From NCBI GenBank assembly GCA_016791325.1, contig JAEUMU010000225.1, positions 1 through 6,382 of the forward strand: 6,382 bases of DNA. The letters run 5' to 3'. The stretch is from Hyphomonadaceae bacterium (GTDB taxonomy: Bacteria > Pseudomonadota > Alphaproteobacteria > Caulobacterales > Aquidulcibacteraceae). Shown here piece after piece: positions 4,812 to 6,382 of this stretch; position 1 is the first letter of the stretch; each line of letters opens with the position of its first letter. The position numbers and the translations under genes were made by a program. Under the pieces are notes generated by a model that was not told the DNA's origin, made no database searches, and saw nothing but the letters and a program-made list of their open reading frames with translations.

Positions 4812-5650
4812 CACGGCGCCTCCGGTCCCACGCACACAACTTGCGCCACCGCGAGGCTGCGGCGCAGATCGTCGGCCTGCTGGCCGTAATTCTCGGGCGT
4901 CATGCGTGGGGCGGGCGTGCCCTGAGCGCTCACTTGCTCCACGCGCAACAGCCGCGCCAGCGAAGAAGGCGAGGCCGTGTAGATGCGCCCACGCCGCGCC
5001 GATTCCGCCACCGTCACGCCGATCACTTGCCCCGTAGCTGAAATGGCTGGTCCCCCGCTTATGCCGGCGAGCGAGCCGCTCAAACCCCCCGTGCGGCCCA
5101 ACACGGCCCACGCCAGCACCGGCTCTTCCGTATCGTAGCGCCCGCGCGCCACGAGCGTTTCGCGGCCGATCAGCCTTGAATACACTTCCCCCGCGCGCCC
5201 TTGCGGATAGCCCACATGATAGGCGCGCTGGTTCACTTGAAATTGCCGCTCAGAGGTGTCGAGCGCGAGCGCGCGCGGCGCGCGGTCCGTGCGCAGCAGC
5301 GCCAGGTCGGCAAACAGCGCCACCTTCACATCGCGCACGGGCGTCGCCACCCCGCGCGAAACCACCAGCGCTACAGAGCGGCAGGAATCGACGATGTGAC
5401 GCGCTGTGACCCACCAGCCCTCTTCTGAAATCGCAAAAGCGCTGCCGAGGCCCGAACTCGCCGCGCCCACCTCCACCAACACTTCAGGGTCGTAAATCGA
5501 AGGCGGCGGCAATTGCGCGCCGCTATCGGCCCAATCGGGCATCGCTGGGGGCGCGTTGGCGCGCTGCCCGGAATCCAGACTGAACAGCGCAAACACCACC
5601 GCCGCGGTGACGACGATGTAAAGCAGCCAGTCCGGAATGAGACGCAGCAT
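4811..5650 (-). CDS. Membrane-anchored trypsin-like (S1C/HtrA-type) serine protease without PDZ
   Basis: A 279-aa protein with an N-terminal transmembrane anchor (about 7-25, DWLLYIVVTAAVVFALFSL) and a Pro-rich linker to about 55. A chymotrypsin-fold protease domain follows to about 240. The triad is intact: H85 in WWVTARHIVDSC, D115 in LFADLALL, and S198 in GISGGPA. YHVGYPQG (144-151) and GVTVAESARRGRIYTAS also fit the DegP/HtrA-like fold. No PDZ domain follows, only about 40 residues. Cys90 and Cys273 could form a disulfide. The topology places the domain in the periplasm, with a likely role in envelope protein processing or quality control; the substrate is unknown. ATG 5650 lies 4 nt after the DUF350 stop, with GGAG and GAGGGG upstream, and its stop overlaps the pyrF start. 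A regulated signalling protease is an alternative. Confidence 0.88.
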   Translation of the reverse strand: MLRLIPDWLLYIVVTAAVVFALFSLDSGQRANAPPAMPDWADSGAQLPPPSIYDPEVLVEVGAASSGLGSAFAISEEGWWVTARHIVDSCRSVALVVSRGVATPVRDVKVALFADLALLRTDRAPRALALDTSERQFQVNQRAYHVGYPQGRAGEVYSRLIGRETLVARGRYDTEEPVLAWAVLGRTGGLSGSLAGISGGPAISATGQVIGVTVAESARRGRIYTASPSSLARLLRVEQVSAQGTPAPRMTPENYGQQADDLRRSLAVAQVVCVGPEAP

Positions 5651-5654
5651 CCCC

Positions 5655-6101
5655 TCAGCCGCTCCGGAACATGGTCACGTTCGGGTCCGAGACCGCGCCC
5701 GCCAGAATCAGCGCCAAGCCGATCTTCACACTCATAAGGAACACGGCCGCCGCGACATCGCCTTCAGCGATGCGCTGGGGCAGACCGCGCAGGAACATAT
5801 CGGCGAAGCGGAACGCGATAAGCTGTAGAAGCAGCGTAACAACGCCCCAGATCAGCAAGTCCCACATGCCAAAGGAGTGCGCCAGGCACGAGCCAAGCGG
5901 GATCGCCAGCCCGACCACCACGCCGCCGAACGCCAGCGACGCCGAAGGATTGCCGGCGCGGATCAGGGCCAGCTCTTTATGCGGCGTCATGATGACATAA
6001 ATGATCAGCGACGCGACAAACAGCCCCAACGCAACGCCCAGTTGGATGATAAAATCGGGAAACCCTGCGACGAACGCGTTCAGGGGCGGTGAGAAGTCCA
6101 T
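5655..6101 (-). CDS. DUF350-family four-helix inner-membrane protein
   Basis: A 148-aa protein with four predicted membrane helices (about 17-38, 55-72, 79-97 and 116-137). Two related halves are visible: AGNPSASLAFGGVVVGLAIPLGSCLAHS (49-76) and EGDVAAAVFLMSVKIGLALILAGAVSD (113-139). This is the DUF350 (YjfL-like) pattern. The biochemical role is unknown; relatives are inner-membrane proteins often near envelope-stress genes. The ATG at 6101 is chosen because AAGAGGGA lies 6 nt upstream and the protein starts a few residues before helix 1. The in-frame ATG at 6191 would add 30 residues of non-membrane sequence and overlap the divergent gene's leader. It is the first gene of the cluster and sits 4 nt before the protease start. 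Confidence 0.85.
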   Translation of the reverse strand: MDFSPPLNAFVAGFPDFIIQLGVALGLFVASLIIYVIMTPHKELALIRAGNPSASLAFGGVVVGLAIPLGSCLAHSFGMWDLLIWGVVTLLLQLIAFRFADMFLRGLPQRIAEGDVAAAVFLMSVKIGLALILAGAVSDPNVTMFRSG

Positions 6102-6191
6102 GGCCGATCCCTCTTGCGCCGCCCGCGCGGCATTGTGCGGGTCTGCGCTAGCGGTTCCGGCGCGGACGCGCAAGCAGACGAGGACATGCAC
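6102..6191. promoter_or_regulatory. Divergent intergenic region, DUF350 cluster / bdhA
   Basis: These 90 bp separate two divergent starts and must carry, or lie close to, promoters for both the DUF350-protease-pyrF cluster and the dehydrogenase. I see the two Shine-Dalgarno sites (AAGAGGGA on minus, 6115-6108; GAGG on plus, 6180-6183) and a GC-rich inverted repeat GCCGC-N4-GCGGC (6118-6131). No -35/-10 pair close to consensus was found on either strand, so the promoter call rests on gene orientation alone. Confidence 0.35.
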
Positions 6192-6382
6192 ATGAGCGAT
6201 CGGAAAGCTGCGCTGGTCACAGGCTCGACTAGCGGCATCGGCCTAGGCGTGGCGCGGGCGCTTGCGCACGCCGGCTTCGACATCACCCTGAACGGCCTGG
6301 GCGACGCCGCCGAAATCGAGCGCATTCGCGCCGAGCTGGAAAAAGAAACCGGAGTTCGCGTGCGGTTTGACGCAGCCAACCT
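6192..6382 (+). CDS. bdhA: Short-chain dehydrogenase, probably 3-hydroxybutyrate dehydrogenase, N-terminal part (runs off window)
   Basis: The first 63 codons of an NAD-dependent short-chain dehydrogenase. The Rossmann motif is AALVTGSTSGIGLGVARALA with T10-G11-x3-G15-I-G17. It continues FDITLNGLGDAAEIERIRAELEKETGVRVRFDAAN. The LNG-x-GDAAEIE stretch after beta-strand 2 is characteristic of the D-3-hydroxybutyrate dehydrogenase group, which interconverts 3-hydroxybutyrate and acetoacetate in PHB and ketone-body use. ATG 6192 is chosen because GAGG (6180-6183) is 8 nt upstream; the in-frame ATG 6186 would leave only 2 nt. The catalytic Ser-Tyr-Lys region lies beyond the window, so membership of the family is firm and the substrate only probable. 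Confidence 0.82.
   Translation, partial: MSDRKAALVTGSTSGIGLGVARALAHAGFDITLNGLGDAAEIERIRAELEKETGVRVRFDAAN

Noticed and set aside
4812..5111. 100-codon N-terminal extension of pyrF
   Set aside because: It lies wholly within the protease gene in another frame, and pyrF homology begins exactly at the ATG at 4811, which has GGAGG upstream.
6102..6191. 30-residue N-terminal extension of the DUF350 protein
   Set aside because: It would occupy the whole divergent promoter gap, whereas ATG 6101 has AAGAGGGA 6 nt upstream and fits the family's start.

Overview
The window is GC-rich, gene-dense DNA, most likely from an alphaproteobacterium. The evidence is the tsaD/gpsA pairing, a type-2 PyrF, a PHB-type 3-hydroxybutyrate dehydrogenase, and DUF2167 and DUF350 envelope proteins. 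Several residue patterns recall Caulobacterales/Hyphomonadaceae-like bacteria, but that finer placement is an inference from memory.

Layout, left to right. (1) The 3' end of tsaD (+, tRNA t6A synthesis) stops at 295. (2) A regulatory island at about 292-1497 lies wholly on the minus strand and separates tsaD from gpsA, which are commonly adjacent in this class. It holds a TetR/AcrR-type regulator and, downstream of it, two 38-codon genes too short for normal annotation. Both encode single-span hydrophobic miniproteins that align without a gap over their full length and both end in AAxVVA. Each has its own Shine-Dalgarno. The upstream one has a good sigma70-type promoter and an intrinsic terminator. 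Several inverted repeats and a recurring GAAC-ATCRATG word sit before each of the three genes, which fits TetR control of the pair and of itself. (3) gpsA (+) overlaps by 4 bp a small Rieske [2Fe-2S] protein. (4) A minus-strand cluster reads, in transcription order, DUF350 four-helix membrane protein, membrane-anchored trypsin-like protease, pyrF, and a DUF2167 single-span envelope protein with an acidic tail. The first three are separated by 4 nt or less. (5) The 5' end of a divergent short-chain dehydrogenase, probably bdhA, runs off the right edge.

The housekeeping genes are conventional: tsaD for tRNA modification, gpsA for phospholipid precursor, pyrF for UMP synthesis, bdhA for ketone body/PHB metabolism. 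Two places deserve attention as possibly undescribed: the TetR plus paired 38-aa membrane proteins, and the DUF350/protease/DUF2167 envelope set built around pyrF. No RNA genes, CRISPR arrays, insertion sequences or phage genes were seen.
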